Shown: positions 34,537 to 44,056, counted from the stretch's first letter. The stretch is DNA of 64,000 nt from Pseudoselenomonas ruminantium (GCA_902781305.1 CACZIV010000008.1:25293-89292); one strand, 5' to 3'. The notes: generated by a model not told the origin, from the letters alone. Translations and numbers: made by a program.

Positions 34537-36729
34537 TCAAACGGACTTCTTGCCATAATAGGCCAGCGACCAACCGTCGCGGCCTTTTTCTTTTACATGA
34601 TAAAGTGCCTGGTCGGCGTTATGCAGTAGTTCCTGATAGTCCCGTCCATGAGCAGGATAGAGGGCGATGCCGATGCTGGCGGACAGGCGCGGATGTTCGT
34701 TGGTTTCCGGCTCTAAATTGTGGGCGGCTTCGCGGATGCGCGTGGCAATGCACTCAATATTGTGCCGGGGAATGTTGTCGATCACCAGAATGAATTCATC
34801 ACCACCGAAGCGGCCAACGGCATCGTTGGCGCGGACGATGTGGCTGAGGCATACCGCAAAGCGGCGCAGGATATCATCACCGCGTTGATGGCCCAGCGTA
34901 TCATTGGCCTCCTTGAAATGGTCAAGGTCGATGATAAAGAGGGCATGACAGCGGTCAGGGGCGGCAGGCGTACGCAGAATCTCACTGCCGGCACGTTCAA
35001 TGGCCGCCTTGTTCAAAAGACCGGTCAACGCGTCGGTTTCCGCTAGTTCCTGATAATGCCGCTGTTTTTGCTGCGCCGTATTCAGCTCGTTGAGCATGGA
35101 CTGGAGCTTGCGATTTTTTTCCTGCAAGAGCTTTTGTGCCCTGCGCATGCTTTGTTGATGATGACTGAGGAAGAACATGCTGGCAATCAAAAAGAGAATG
35201 ATACCTGCCGTAAGCCCCGTTTGCAGAGGATAGAAGGATACTAGATGCTGCAGGGAAAAGTCCGGTTTGCTGTTGATAATGTGTTTTTGCACGATATGGA
35301 TGCGTTTTTCCGGATTGATTTGGGTGATGGCTTTATTGAGGATGCCTTGTAGTATGCGGGGCTGGGCGGGCGAAATGACAAGACTGGTGGGGACATTTAT
35401 GGAAGCATCAGGAATGATATTGAGGTTCGGATAAAGGCTTAGAGGACGAGCTATTTCCAGTGCGGAATTGCGGATAAGGGCAAGGTCGCATTTTTTATTA
35501 TGGACACGGCCAATGGCTTCGCTATAAGAGGTCTTTGCTTCGATGAAATGCCAGTTGGGGAATTTTTGCTCCAGATAAGACATGAGGGAGGGTTCCGGCC
35601 AGGGAACGACCAATGTAATATTATCCGTATCAGAAGGTGTCTGCGGTGTGCTGCCGATAAAGGTATAGGGAATTTCCAGCAGTGGATTGGTGAAATAGAA
35701 GGGCAGATGATTTTCTGCGCCGGTAAAGACGTCCAGCATAAGGTCGGCATCGCCTTTTTCCAGCAGGGCTATTGCATCTTCATAGTGATTGACATGGATG
35801 TAGGTGAATTGCAGGCCGGAATTCTTGGCTAATGCAGAAATCAGGTCTGCATAAATGCCGGTAGCGGTATGCGTTTTTTCATCGTATTCGATGTAGGGCG
35901 CTGAACCGCCATAGACAGCAATTCGCAATGGGGGCAGACTTTGGATATATTGACTTTCCGGTGGTGTGTAGTGAACCAGTTGGAAGTCCAGATTTTCAGC
36001 TAACGTTTGCGAGAGTTGCGGCTCAAAGTGTGGATTTTCAGTATTGAGCCGGGCCAGCGCCTGTTCCATTTCCCATAAGCGGTTGCGGTGAGCATCAACG
36101 GTGGCTACGCGTACCGGAATACGGGTATAGGCCAGCAGGAAATGCTCGGCAGCAGTCGTGTTGGTGGCGGTGTCTACGACCAAATCGACATCCCCGGCGG
36201 TCAGCGCCGCCAGCATTTCTTTCTGATTGGCGTATTCGCGCACCGTAAAGGTCAGGTGGTTGCTTTGCTGAAATTCTTCAAAACGGTAATTGATGGGGCG
36301 ATGGGCAATAACCCCGACAACTGCGCCATTAAGCGTGTTGAGGTCCTGCGGGTCAAAGCGTGTTTCCTTTTCCCGTGTATAAAGACCTTCTACATCATAG
36401 CCAAAATCCATAGCGCTGTAGATTATGCTGTTGTTTATCCCTAGAGAGCTGGGATATTCTACAGATAGGAGCAAATCAATATCGCCGGCAAATAATTGCG
36501 AAAAGGCATTGCTGGCGTCAATATTCACCAGTTGATAATCCCAGTCGGTCTGCTTGGATAGTTCATCCAGATAGGTGATGTAATAGCGGCGTAGGACATG
36601 ACCATTGACCAGACTTTTGTCCGGCTGAATAAAACCTAATTTTACCTGTTGTCCATCTGCTGCTGCCACAGGCCCATATACGGGCAGTATTAGGCAAAGG
36701 GCCAGGAACAGGGCCATAATTGCTTTCAT
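34537..36729 (-). CDS. Receptor-type diguanylate cyclase with two periplasmic substrate-binding domains
   Basis: 730 residues: signal peptide (about 1-24), a first solute-binding-like domain (about 28-245), a second SBP_bac_3-like domain (about 260-480, with LRIAVYGGSAPYIEYDE and GIYADLISALA), one membrane helix (about 500-525), a short coiled coil, and a GGDEF domain (about 570-725) with intact GRFGGDEF. It likely senses a small periplasmic ligand and makes cyclic di-GMP. The start at 36729 has AGGAGA upstream and gives a signal peptide; a longer frame to 36864 has neither. Confidence 0.9.
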   Translation of the reverse strand: MKAIMALFLALCLILPVYGPVAAADGQQVKLGFIQPDKSLVNGHVLRRYYITYLDELSKQTDWDYQLVNIDASNAFSQLFAGDIDLLLSVEYPSSLGINNSIIYSAMDFGYDVEGLYTREKETRFDPQDLNTLNGAVVGVIAHRPINYRFEEFQQSNHLTFTVREYANQKEMLAALTAGDVDLVVDTATNTTAAEHFLLAYTRIPVRVATVDAHRNRLWEMEQALARLNTENPHFEPQLSQTLAENLDFQLVHYTPPESQYIQSLPPLRIAVYGGSAPYIEYDEKTHTATGIYADLISALAKNSGLQFTYIHVNHYEDAIALLEKGDADLMLDVFTGAENHLPFYFTNPLLEIPYTFIGSTPQTPSDTDNITLVVPWPEPSLMSYLEQKFPNWHFIEAKTSYSEAIGRVHNKKCDLALIRNSALEIARPLSLYPNLNIIPDASINVPTSLVISPAQPRILQGILNKAITQINPEKRIHIVQKHIINSKPDFSLQHLVSFYPLQTGLTAGIILFLIASMFFLSHHQQSMRRAQKLLQEKNRKLQSMLNELNTAQQKQRHYQELAETDALTGLLNKAAIERAGSEILRTPAAPDRCHALFIIDLDHFKEANDTLGHQRGDDILRRFAVCLSHIVRANDAVGRFGGDEFILVIDNIPRHNIECIATRIREAAHNLEPETNEHPRLSASIGIALYPAHGRDYQELLHNADQALYHVKEKGRDGWSLAYYGKKSV

Positions 36730-36915
36730 AAGATGTTCTCCTATGGTAAACGCCAATGATATTATTGTATAGGAATATTTCGTGAAAATACACAAAAATC
36801 CTGCTTGTTGAAAATCAGCAGGATTATGTGGATAACTTTGGCTTAATACACAGATTATCCCCAAACAATGTGGAAAATGTGGATAAAATTGTGGATAAGT
36901 ATGCCGGATGGTGGA

Positions 36916-37791
36916 TTATTTTGCTCTTTGGGCGGTATCGTAGAGGGCATGGATAAATTTTTTCATATTGATGTGCACCTGAGAGGTCGTGGGTTTTTCC
37001 TCGTTTTCAAGCAGGCGCATGGTGCTGCGTACGTCGTTGTAGTCAAAGTAGAGCGGGGCATAGTCTTCAAACTTGGGATTGGTATAATCGAGAACACCCA
37101 TGCTGGCCACATTCACATGACCTTGGAAAATGGTGCGGCGCAAACGCTGTTCCATCGCTTTGGCTTCGCGTGCCGGGTCATCCGCACCATTTTGCTCGGC
37201 AACGGCGGTGAATAAGCCTTTGAGTGCAGGGATTTGCCCACCATTTTTTTCGACATAAGACATGATGTTTAATAAATCCTGTGCGCCGGGGGCGGTGAGG
37301 AGACCGAGTTCTTTGAGCTGGCTTTCCGTACGGGAGCGAATGGTTTTCTGCGGATTTGGTGCTGGCGTGGCTTGTGGCGTCAGGCTGAGCAGGGAGTTTT
37401 GCAGATTTTGGGCAAAGGATTCCAGACGCAGGTGCTCGCTGACGTTTTTCAGCACGCTGACGATTTCATTGCGGTTTAAAGGTTTCATAATATAGTAGTC
37501 AATGCCGTGTTCGTAGGCTTTGCCCACTAAATCCTTGCTTTCCACTTGGGAGAGCATAATGATTTTTCCAGAAAAATTCTCTTTGATGCGGTTTACCGCC
37601 TGAATGCCGTCAATACCGGGCATCAACATATCAATGATGAGAATGTCCGTCTGGCGCTCGGCAAGAAGTTCATTGGTCAGTTCTGTGGCATCGCCTAGTG
37701 AGTCCGTAACGTCACCAAGATTGTAGTCTTCAATGATGTCCTGCAGCATCATGCGTACAGCAGCATCATCATCAATCAGCATTATGTTCAT
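36916..37791 (-). CDS. Response regulator, GlnL/YcbB-like
   Basis: 291 residues. The receiver domain (1-125) has acidic pocket MLIDDD, phospho-acceptor Asp in LIIDMLMPGIDG near residue 53 and Lys in YYIMKPLN near 103. The C-terminal half matches the YcbB-type DNA-binding domain found in B. subtilis GlnL. Its start overlaps the 3' end of the kinase gene by 20 bp. In Bacillus the pair controls glutaminase and glutamine uptake; here the neighbours are an anion transporter and aspartase. Confidence 0.82.
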   Translation of the reverse strand: MNIMLIDDDAAVRMMLQDIIEDYNLGDVTDSLGDATELTNELLAERQTDILIIDMLMPGIDGIQAVNRIKENFSGKIIMLSQVESKDLVGKAYEHGIDYYIMKPLNRNEIVSVLKNVSEHLRLESFAQNLQNSLLSLTPQATPAPNPQKTIRSRTESQLKELGLLTAPGAQDLLNIMSYVEKNGGQIPALKGLFTAVAEQNGADDPAREAKAMEQRLRRTIFQGHVNVASMGVLDYTNPKFEDYAPLYFDYNDVRSTMRLLENEEKPTTSQVHINMKKFIHALYDTAQRAK

Positions 37792-39130
37792 GAGGGGGAT
37801 TCTCCTTTGGTTTTGTCGGTTTGTGCAGCTTTTGACAGGGCAGGTCCAAATAGCAGGTTACTTTATCTTTTCCGTCAGAAGTCAGCTCGATGGTGCCGCC
37901 CAGCGTTTCCGTCTGGTGTTTGACATAGGTAAGCCCCACGCCGCTGGAGGCCTTGCCGGAACTGTCGAATTTTGTTGTGTAACCTGGCGAAAAAACCTGC
38001 GCCAGGCGCCGTGGCGGGATAAAGCTGCCGGTATTTTCTAAGGTGATTTTCAAGCGTCCATCGCCCGTGCCGCCTACAATGGTCAGCGTGATGGTGCCCC
38101 GGCTGGGGATGGCTTCCACAGCGTTAGCGACCAGATTGTTGAGGATGGAGAGCAGCATAAACGAGTGGAGCGGTGGCAGCCCCGTGGGGACTTTGGCGCT
38201 GAAAAAGATTTCCTTGCCCAATGAGCGGGCATATTTTTTTTGCGTGTGTATCAGAAGTTTAACGAGTTTATCCGGGGACAGGTAATCGTCTACCCGTCGG
38301 TTTTGGGCTAATTCCCGCAGACCTGCATATATGCGCTGCTGGTTTTTCTTGATATCGTGGCATTGCCCTGCAATGCGCAGCACTTCATTGGCAAGTGCTT
38401 CATCCTCTGGTGTCCGGGCACGGTCCTTTAGCTGCACATAAACATTGTAGCAGTCATGGGTGATATCCTCGCCACTTTGCAGGGAACACTTGAGCTCGAA
38501 TACTTCCTCGTAGAGCCCGGCAATCAACATGGTCAGCCGGTTTTTTTCTTTGGTCTTGCGGGTCAGCCGCATTTCCGTGTTGTAGAGCTGAAACAGGAAG
38601 AAGAAGGAGAGGATAAAGAAACAGCGTAAAATGGCAATCAGAACCAATCGTCCGAGCATGCCTAAGGTAAAGGTTTCCGACTGCTGGTAGGCGATGGCGT
38701 TCATGGCCGCCAGCTCGCCGACACTAGCGAACACTTCGGCGATAATCGCCCAGAAGGCAATCCCCAAAGCCTGTTCGTAAATCGAACGCCGGGACAGCTG
38801 CGGCAGGGCAAAGAACAGCGAATAAATAAAATAGTAGAAGAAATTGGGAATATGCTCGATGAGGGCGAGCAGGATATCGTCCCCATAAAATACATCCAGC
38901 CCCGTGCGGAACAGCATAACGGCGGCTCCAGCCACTGCACCGGTAAAGAGCCGCGGGAAATTACTGAGCCAGATGAGGAACAACAGAAAGACTGGTGAGC
39001 CGAAACTGACGCGGAAGCTGGCAAAATCCCCGCTGAAGGAATGCATTTTGGGCTCGCCGGCCAGTGGCACCAGGATCATCATAAAGAGTAAAACCAGCCA
39101 GTCCTGACGGGTGGGCTTGGCATTATTCAT
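37772..39130 (-). CDS. Sensor histidine kinase, GlnK/YcbA-like
   Basis: 452 residues. Five to six N-terminal membrane helices (about 10-190) form the sensor. A Spo0B-type dimerisation helix follows, with the likely phospho-His in EDITHDCYNVYVQLKDR near residue 225, then a HATPase domain with N-box LNNLVANAVEAIP near 345 and G-box GVGLTYVKH near 407. Partner of the adjacent YcbB-type regulator. Divergent from the DASS transporter gene across a 183-bp AT-rich gap, so that gap probably holds promoters for both directions. Confidence 0.85.
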   Translation of the reverse strand: MNNAKPTRQDWLVLLFMMILVPLAGEPKMHSFSGDFASFRVSFGSPVFLLFLIWLSNFPRLFTGAVAGAAVMLFRTGLDVFYGDDILLALIEHIPNFFYYFIYSLFFALPQLSRRSIYEQALGIAFWAIIAEVFASVGELAAMNAIAYQQSETFTLGMLGRLVLIAILRCFFILSFFFLFQLYNTEMRLTRKTKEKNRLTMLIAGLYEEVFELKCSLQSGEDITHDCYNVYVQLKDRARTPEDEALANEVLRIAGQCHDIKKNQQRIYAGLRELAQNRRVDDYLSPDKLVKLLIHTQKKYARSLGKEIFFSAKVPTGLPPLHSFMLLSILNNLVANAVEAIPSRGTITLTIVGGTGDGRLKITLENTGSFIPPRRLAQVFSPGYTTKFDSSGKASSGVGLTYVKHQTETLGGTIELTSDGKDKVTCYLDLPCQKLHKPTKPKENPPHEHNAD

Positions 39131-39313
39131 CGAAAAAACTCCTTTGGAAAAGAAAAAACACTTATAAAATAATAATCGTTGCTTATCGGATTATATAGTT
39201 TTTTATAGTCATGCATTTATATTATTACCATCAATCATACCATAAGTCAAACAGCAATTATAGTATCGTTTAAGTGCGGCTTATGGTTGTATCGTTATGA
39301 GGAGGTAGAAAAA

Positions 39314-40741
39314 ATGTCTGATTCGAAAAATCAGGGATTAAGCCCGCTGATTCGCGGTCTGATGTGTGTGGCCATCGGCGCAATTATCTGGTTTATTCCC
39401 GCACCAGCTGGGGTAGGAGCCCAGGCTTGGGGGCTTCTGGCCATCTTTATTGCAACCATTGCAGGCTTCATCCTGCAGCCAATGCCTATCGGTGCTATTG
39501 CCCTGATTGCGCTGACACTCTTGCCAATTCTGGGCATTATGAAAACCGGTGAAGCGCTGGCAGGTTTTTCCAACACCACGATTTGGTTAATCGTATCTGC
39601 ATTTATGTTTGCTGAAGGTTTCATCAAAACGGGTTTGGGCAAGCGTATTTCCTACATGCTGCTCTCGAAGTTCGGTAGCAGCACCTTGCGTGTAGCTTAT
39701 GTCATGAGCGCCGCTGACTTCGTTATTGCACCGTTTACGCCGTCCAATACGGCACGCGGTGGCGGCATTATCTTCCCGATTGTCCGCAGTATTACGGCTG
39801 CCGTTGGCTCGGATGTGGAGAAGAAGACCAATATGCGCACAGGTGCATTCCTGATGTTCAGCGCCTATGCTGCGGTTATTACATCCGCTTGTATCTTCCT
39901 GACAGGTGCTTCCAACAACGTGCTCTGCAATACGCTGGCACAGCAGATTTTTGGCACCTCGATTGGCTGGGGCGACTGGTTCCTGGCTTGCATTATTCCC
40001 GGTCTTATCCTGACCGTGGCTACGCCGTATATCCTCTATAAGCTCATCAACCCGGAACTCAAGAACACGCCGGAAACGCAGGAACTGGCCCGCCGTGAAT
40101 TGGCCGAAATGGGCCCCATGAGCTCTAAGGAAATTATCCTGAGCTTCATCTTTGTTGTAGCTTTGGTTATGTGGGCAACGGGTTCCTATCACGGTATCGA
40201 CTCCGCTTTTGTTGCCTTGCTTGGTCTTTCCGCCATGCTGTTGACGGGCATTCTTGACTGGTCGGATGTAGCACATCAGCATGCAGCATGGGATGTACTC
40301 GTATGGATGGGTGTGCTGGTTAACATGGCCGCCTTCCTCTCCAAGTTCGGTCTGATGAAATGGTTCGCTGATGTAATGGCTGCCCAGTTCGCCGGCATGG
40401 AATGGATTATGATGCTCGTCATACTCAGCATCATCTATACCTTCGCGCATTATCTGCTGGCCAGTAACTCGGCTCATATCATGGCACTTTTCGCTGCTTT
40501 CGCTACGATTCTCGTGGCTGCCGGTGCTCCGGTACTCGGCGTACTGATTCTCTTTGGTGCACTCTGCAACAGTGCATCCTTCCTTACCCATTATGGCTGC
40601 GGCGTTACCCCGATATTCTTCGGAGCCGGCTTCATGGGGCAGGGTGAATGGTGGAAGATTGGTTTCATCATCACGGTGCTGCATGTTATCGTCTGGATGG
40701 GCGTAGGCCTGCCGGTAATGAAAGTAATCGGTATGTTGTAA
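39314..40741 (+). CDS. DASS (SLC13) family anion transporter, C4-dicarboxylate/citrate type
   Basis: 475-residue permease with about eleven to twelve helices. The family signature includes APFTPSNTARGGGIIFPIV near residue 145 and HYLLASNSAHIMALF near 385, matching plastid 2-oxoglutarate/malate translocator and CitT-like proteins that exchange dicarboxylates. GAGGAGG precedes the ATG at 39314. It sits between a GlnK/GlnL-like two-component system and an aspartase gene, which suggests uptake or exchange of fumarate, malate, succinate or aspartate. Confidence 0.9.
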   Translation: MSDSKNQGLSPLIRGLMCVAIGAIIWFIPAPAGVGAQAWGLLAIFIATIAGFILQPMPIGAIALIALTLLPILGIMKTGEALAGFSNTTIWLIVSAFMFAEGFIKTGLGKRISYMLLSKFGSSTLRVAYVMSAADFVIAPFTPSNTARGGGIIFPIVRSITAAVGSDVEKKTNMRTGAFLMFSAYAAVITSACIFLTGASNNVLCNTLAQQIFGTSIGWGDWFLACIIPGLILTVATPYILYKLINPELKNTPETQELARRELAEMGPMSSKEIILSFIFVVALVMWATGSYHGIDSAFVALLGLSAMLLTGILDWSDVAHQHAAWDVLVWMGVLVNMAAFLSKFGLMKWFADVMAAQFAGMEWIMMLVILSIIYTFAHYLLASNSAHIMALFAAFATILVAAGAPVLGVLILFGALCNSASFLTHYGCGVTPIFFGAGFMGQGEWWKIGFIITVLHVIVWMGVGLPVMKVIGML

Positions 40742-40747
40742 GGTTGA

Positions 40748-40769
40748 GGGCTCTCGTCCTTGAGAGCCC
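40748..40769 (+). terminator. Hairpin after the DASS transporter gene
   Basis: Perfect 8-bp stem GGGCTCTC / GAGAGCCC with a 6-base loop, 6 bp after the stop. No T-run follows, so it may be a weak terminator or mRNA stabiliser. Confidence 0.45.
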
Positions 40770-40824
40770 ATTACCATAGCTTAATGCTATGTAGTAATTT
40801 TATGGACATTTTTTTAAAATGTAC

Positions 40825-40853
40825 TTGATTGTATATTGTATACATGATACAAT
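40825..40853 (+). promoter_or_regulatory. Promoter of aspA with overlapping palindromic operator
   Basis: TTGATT (40825-40830) and TACAAT (40848-40853) are 17 bases apart. A perfect palindrome ATTGTAT-ACATG-ATACAAT (40835-40853) covers the spacer and the -10, a layout suited to repression. The binding protein is unknown. Confidence 0.6.
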
Positions 40854-40962
40854 ATAGGTAAGTCAAAGAGCTATGAGAACATAAACAGTGTTTATAGTTC
40901 GACTCGGTAAAAGAGATGTTATGTTGGGTTATCTTTTATGAAAGAAAGGAACGTGGAGCAAA

Positions 40963-42296
40963 ATGAGAAAAGAGCATGATTTCCTTGGTGAACTGGAAAT
41001 TCCTGATGAAGTATACTACGGTGTACAGACTACCAGGCTTATGCCAAGGTCAAGAAGGCTACGGTAATGGCGAATATGTCTACGGGCCGTATGCCGAAGG
41101 AAGTCGGCGAGCCTTTGATTCAGGCTGCCGATGAAATCATTGCTGGCAAATTCTTGGATCAGTTCCCCGTTGACCCCATTCAGGGCGGCGCTGGTACTTC
41201 CGTAAACATGAACGTCAACGAAGTTCTCTGCAATCGGGCACTCGAAATCATTGGCAAGCCGAAAGGAAGCTATGACATCATCAGCCCCAACAACCATGCC
41301 AACATGGCACAGTCCACGAATGATACTTTCCCGACCAGCATCAAGGTTTGCCTGTCTCACAAGGGCAAGAAGCTGACGGCTTCCCTCGGCAGACTGGCTG
41401 ACGAACTGGATAAGAAGGGGGAGGAATTCAAGGATATCCTCAAGATGGGCCGTACGCATCTGCAGGATGCAGTGCCCATTACGCTGGGGCAGGAAATGCA
41501 TTCCTATGCTTCGGCAGTCCGCCGTGGCATTGACCGCATCAACCATGCCATCGACAGCATCCATGTCGTGAACATGGGCGGTACGGCAGTAGGCACGGGC
41601 CTTAACGCAGAGCCTGCTTACATTACGAAAGTTGCTGAAACGCTGTCCGAAGTTACGGGTGAGAAATACGTTACTGCAGATAATATCATTGATGCTACGA
41701 ATAACACCGATGGTTTCTCCGATGTTTCCAGCGCCATGAAGACTACGGCACTGGTGCTCATCAAGATGGCAAACGACTTCCGTCTGATGGCTTCCGGCCC
41801 GCGCTGCGGCCTCAACGAACTCAAGCTGCCGATGCGTCAGCCGGGTTCCTCCATCATGCCGGGCAAAGTAAATCCGGTTATTGCTGAAGTTCTTGACCAG
41901 GCTTGCTATCAGGTAGTGGCAAATGACCTTGCTGTTTCGCTGGGCGTAGAAAATGGTCAGTTTGAACTGAACGTTATGGAGCCGGTAATCAGCTTCAATA
42001 TGTTCAACTCCATGACCTACATGACCAATGCAGTTGATACGTTTGTAGAAAAACTGTTGATTGACCTGCAGCCGAACAAAGAACAGTGCCAGGAATGGCT
42101 CGACAAGAGCGTAGGTGTCGTAACGGCTATGCTGCCGCATATCGGTTATGAAAATTCCGCGATGATTGCCAAAGAAGCTTACAATACGGGTAAACCGGTT
42201 CGTCAGGTTATCCTCGAAAAAGGTCTTATCTCCAAGGAAAAGATGGAAAAGATTCTTTCTCCGAAGGAAATGACCACTCCGGGTATTGCCGGCTGA
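40963..42296 (+). pseudogene. aspA: Aspartate ammonia-lyase, disrupted by a small internal deletion
   Basis: Aspartase converts aspartate to fumarate and ammonia. The first 23 codons (ending VYYGVQT at 41031) match the aspartase N-terminus. The frame then shifts: the protein resumes at 41034 with QAYAKVKKATVMANM in another frame, while the original frame stops at 41065-41067. Compared with the family, about 19-20 residues (the LRAxENFxI segment) are missing, so roughly 55-61 bp were lost. The rest (409 codons from an ATG at 41067) is intact, with GSSIMPGKVNP and the typical MTTPGIAG end. It may be a true pseudogene, a product with an internal start, or an assembly error. Confidence 0.8.
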
Positions 42297-42330
42297 TATC
42301 CGCATAACCCAAATAACATTTCCATAGAGT

Positions 42331-42366
42331 AAAGTGCGCGCCCTCAGCGGCGCGCACTTTTATTTT
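42331..42366 (+). terminator. Terminator after aspA
   Basis: Perfect 12-bp GC-rich stem AAAGTGCGCGCC / GGCGCGCACTTT (42331-42342, 42349-42360), followed by TATTTT. Confidence 0.85.
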
Positions 42367-42470
42367 ACCTATGGTAAAACATGAACAATGGCGTTATGAC
42401 GAGATAAAATATCTCGTCGAAGCGCTGATAGGTGGTTTTTCCTGTGGAAAAACCTGAACAATGGCGTTAT
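42363..42470. repeat. Two hairpin-plus-repeat units upstream of lptD
   Basis: Unit 1 is hairpin TTTTACC-TAT-GGTAAAA (42363-42379), then TGAACAATGGCGTTAT (42382-42397). Unit 2 is hairpin GGTTTTTCC-TGT-GGAAAAACC (42434-42454), then the identical 16 bases (42455-42470). A third palindrome GACGAGATA-AAA-TATCTCGTC (42398-42418) lies between them. The end of unit 2 forms TATAAT (42468-42473), a candidate -10 for lptD. The 225-bp gap holds no gene. Confidence 0.75.
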
Positions 42471-42520
42471 AATATAAGGTATTGATTTGTAGACAAAATC
42501 CTGATGATAGGAGCGTTTTA

Positions 42521-44050
42521 ATGAATAGACAAAAGCTGGCGGGAGTCATAACCATGGCGCTGCTGCTGCCGCTGTGGAGCAGTCCGGTGGAGGCCGTATA
42601 TCATGCTGACTCCGATACAGGCATTGATGCATTGGACTATATTGAAAATGAACACCGGCAGGCAAAGGCCAACCGCTTGACCCCGGAGCAGGAAAAACTG
42701 CTCTCTGATGCCAAAGCCATGGAAAATAACCTGCGTTATCCTGTAGATCCGAAAAAGGCCGCCCCTGTAGCCTTTGAAGGGGAAGAACTGACTTATGATG
42801 AGCGGGATGGCAGCTTTATGGCCAAGGGCAAGGTGGATATCCTGCAGATGGATGCGCATCGTTTCCAGGGGGAAATGATTACGGGCAACACCAAGACGCA
42901 GGATGTAAGCATACCCGATAAGGCACATATCCTGCAGATGACGCCGGGGCAGATTCGGGTAACGCTGGATGGTTATAAGGCACATTATAATTATGGGGCA
43001 AAAACCGGTTCGCTGGAAAATGCCAAGGGAAAAGCTGGCGCCCATTATATCACAGGCAAGCGCTTTGAATTTTATCCCGACAGGATTGTGATTTATAACG
43101 GCACGGACTCGAAATGTGGTGCACAAAAGCCCGATTATCATACGAGCGCAGAGAAGATAACTTATTATCCGAATGATAAAATCGTGATGGAAAAGGTGAA
43201 ATTCCATCTCCGCGGTAAAGTTATTTTTTCCCGTAATCATTATGAAACCGGTGTAGGGAGCAATGCCGGCAAGACAGATTACCTTCCGAAGATAGGCTAT
43301 AACGAGGATGATGGCCTGTACTTGGATTGGGGTCTGAGTTTCCCCATGCGCAAAAATGTGAATTTCAATACCAATATTAATGTTGGTACCCAGATGGGTT
43401 GGCACAGTAATTACGATATAACCTGGAAAAATCGGGGGATGTCCACCGGTGTCCGTTATGGCCATTATGAAGATGGAGATAATTCCTGGATTAAGAAGGA
43501 ACCATCCGCTTTTTGGAATTATAATGCACACTTTGGCAAGAGTCACTTCACTTACGGGTTGAATGCTGAATATGGCCGTTGGTATGGCAATGGCATTCAC
43601 AGTAATCATGGTGAATATGGAGTTTCTCTGGGGCATGATCCGATAAAATTCCATCGCTATACATTGTATTTGAAGACAGGCTACAGTATTACCAAGGAAT
43701 CTTATAATCATACCCGTCTTTCGGGTGTTTCCGGGGATGTAGTCCTGACAAAAGATTTCAATGACCGTTGGGCCGCTTATGCTGGTTATCATTACAGCAA
43801 GAAAAATCGGGATAATAGTCTCTTTAAATTCAATACCGATGATTATTCCAAAAAACTGGAATCGGGTTTCAGTTACCGGATAGATGATTTGAATCGTATC
43901 GCTGTGGGCACGAAGTATGATTTGGACCATAAAAAATGGAAAAACATAGATTATTACTGGTATCATGACCTGCATTGTTCCCAACTGATTCTCCGTTATA
44001 AATCCTTGGAAAATGGATTTAGCATTCGTTGGCAGTTTACACCGTGGTGA
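42521..44050 (+). CDS. lptD: LPS-assembly outer-membrane protein LptD
   Basis: 509 residues: signal peptide (about 1-24), a linker, an OstA/LptA-like N-terminal domain (about 95-230, with ELTYDERDGSFMAKGKVDIL), and a C-terminal beta-barrel rich in alternating aromatic strands that ends in IRWQFTPW. It is much shorter than proteobacterial LptD (about 780 residues), as expected for Negativicutes-type proteins. It completes the Lpt route whose inner parts are encoded at 8107-11203. GGAGCG precedes the ATG. The heptose genes follow directly. Confidence 0.88.
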   Translation: MNRQKLAGVITMALLLPLWSSPVEAVYHADSDTGIDALDYIENEHRQAKANRLTPEQEKLLSDAKAMENNLRYPVDPKKAAPVAFEGEELTYDERDGSFMAKGKVDILQMDAHRFQGEMITGNTKTQDVSIPDKAHILQMTPGQIRVTLDGYKAHYNYGAKTGSLENAKGKAGAHYITGKRFEFYPDRIVIYNGTDSKCGAQKPDYHTSAEKITYYPNDKIVMEKVKFHLRGKVIFSRNHYETGVGSNAGKTDYLPKIGYNEDDGLYLDWGLSFPMRKNVNFNTNINVGTQMGWHSNYDITWKNRGMSTGVRYGHYEDGDNSWIKKEPSAFWNYNAHFGKSHFTYGLNAEYGRWYGNGIHSNHGEYGVSLGHDPIKFHRYTLYLKTGYSITKESYNHTRLSGVSGDVVLTKDFNDRWAAYAGYHYSKKNRDNSLFKFNTDDYSKKLESGFSYRIDDLNRIAVGTKYDLDHKKWKNIDYYWYHDLHCSQLILRYKSLENGFSIRWQFTPW

Positions 44051-44056
44051 TTGGAT

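Noticed and set aside
41016-42305. A 429-codon reverse-strand frame opposite aspA
   Set aside because: Shadow of the aspartase coding sequence; codon bias and family motifs belong to the forward strand.
42518-43984. A 488-codon reverse-strand open frame opposite lptD
   Set aside because: It shows no ribosome site or recognisable domain, and lptD on the forward strand has a signal peptide, an OstA-like domain and a barrel end.
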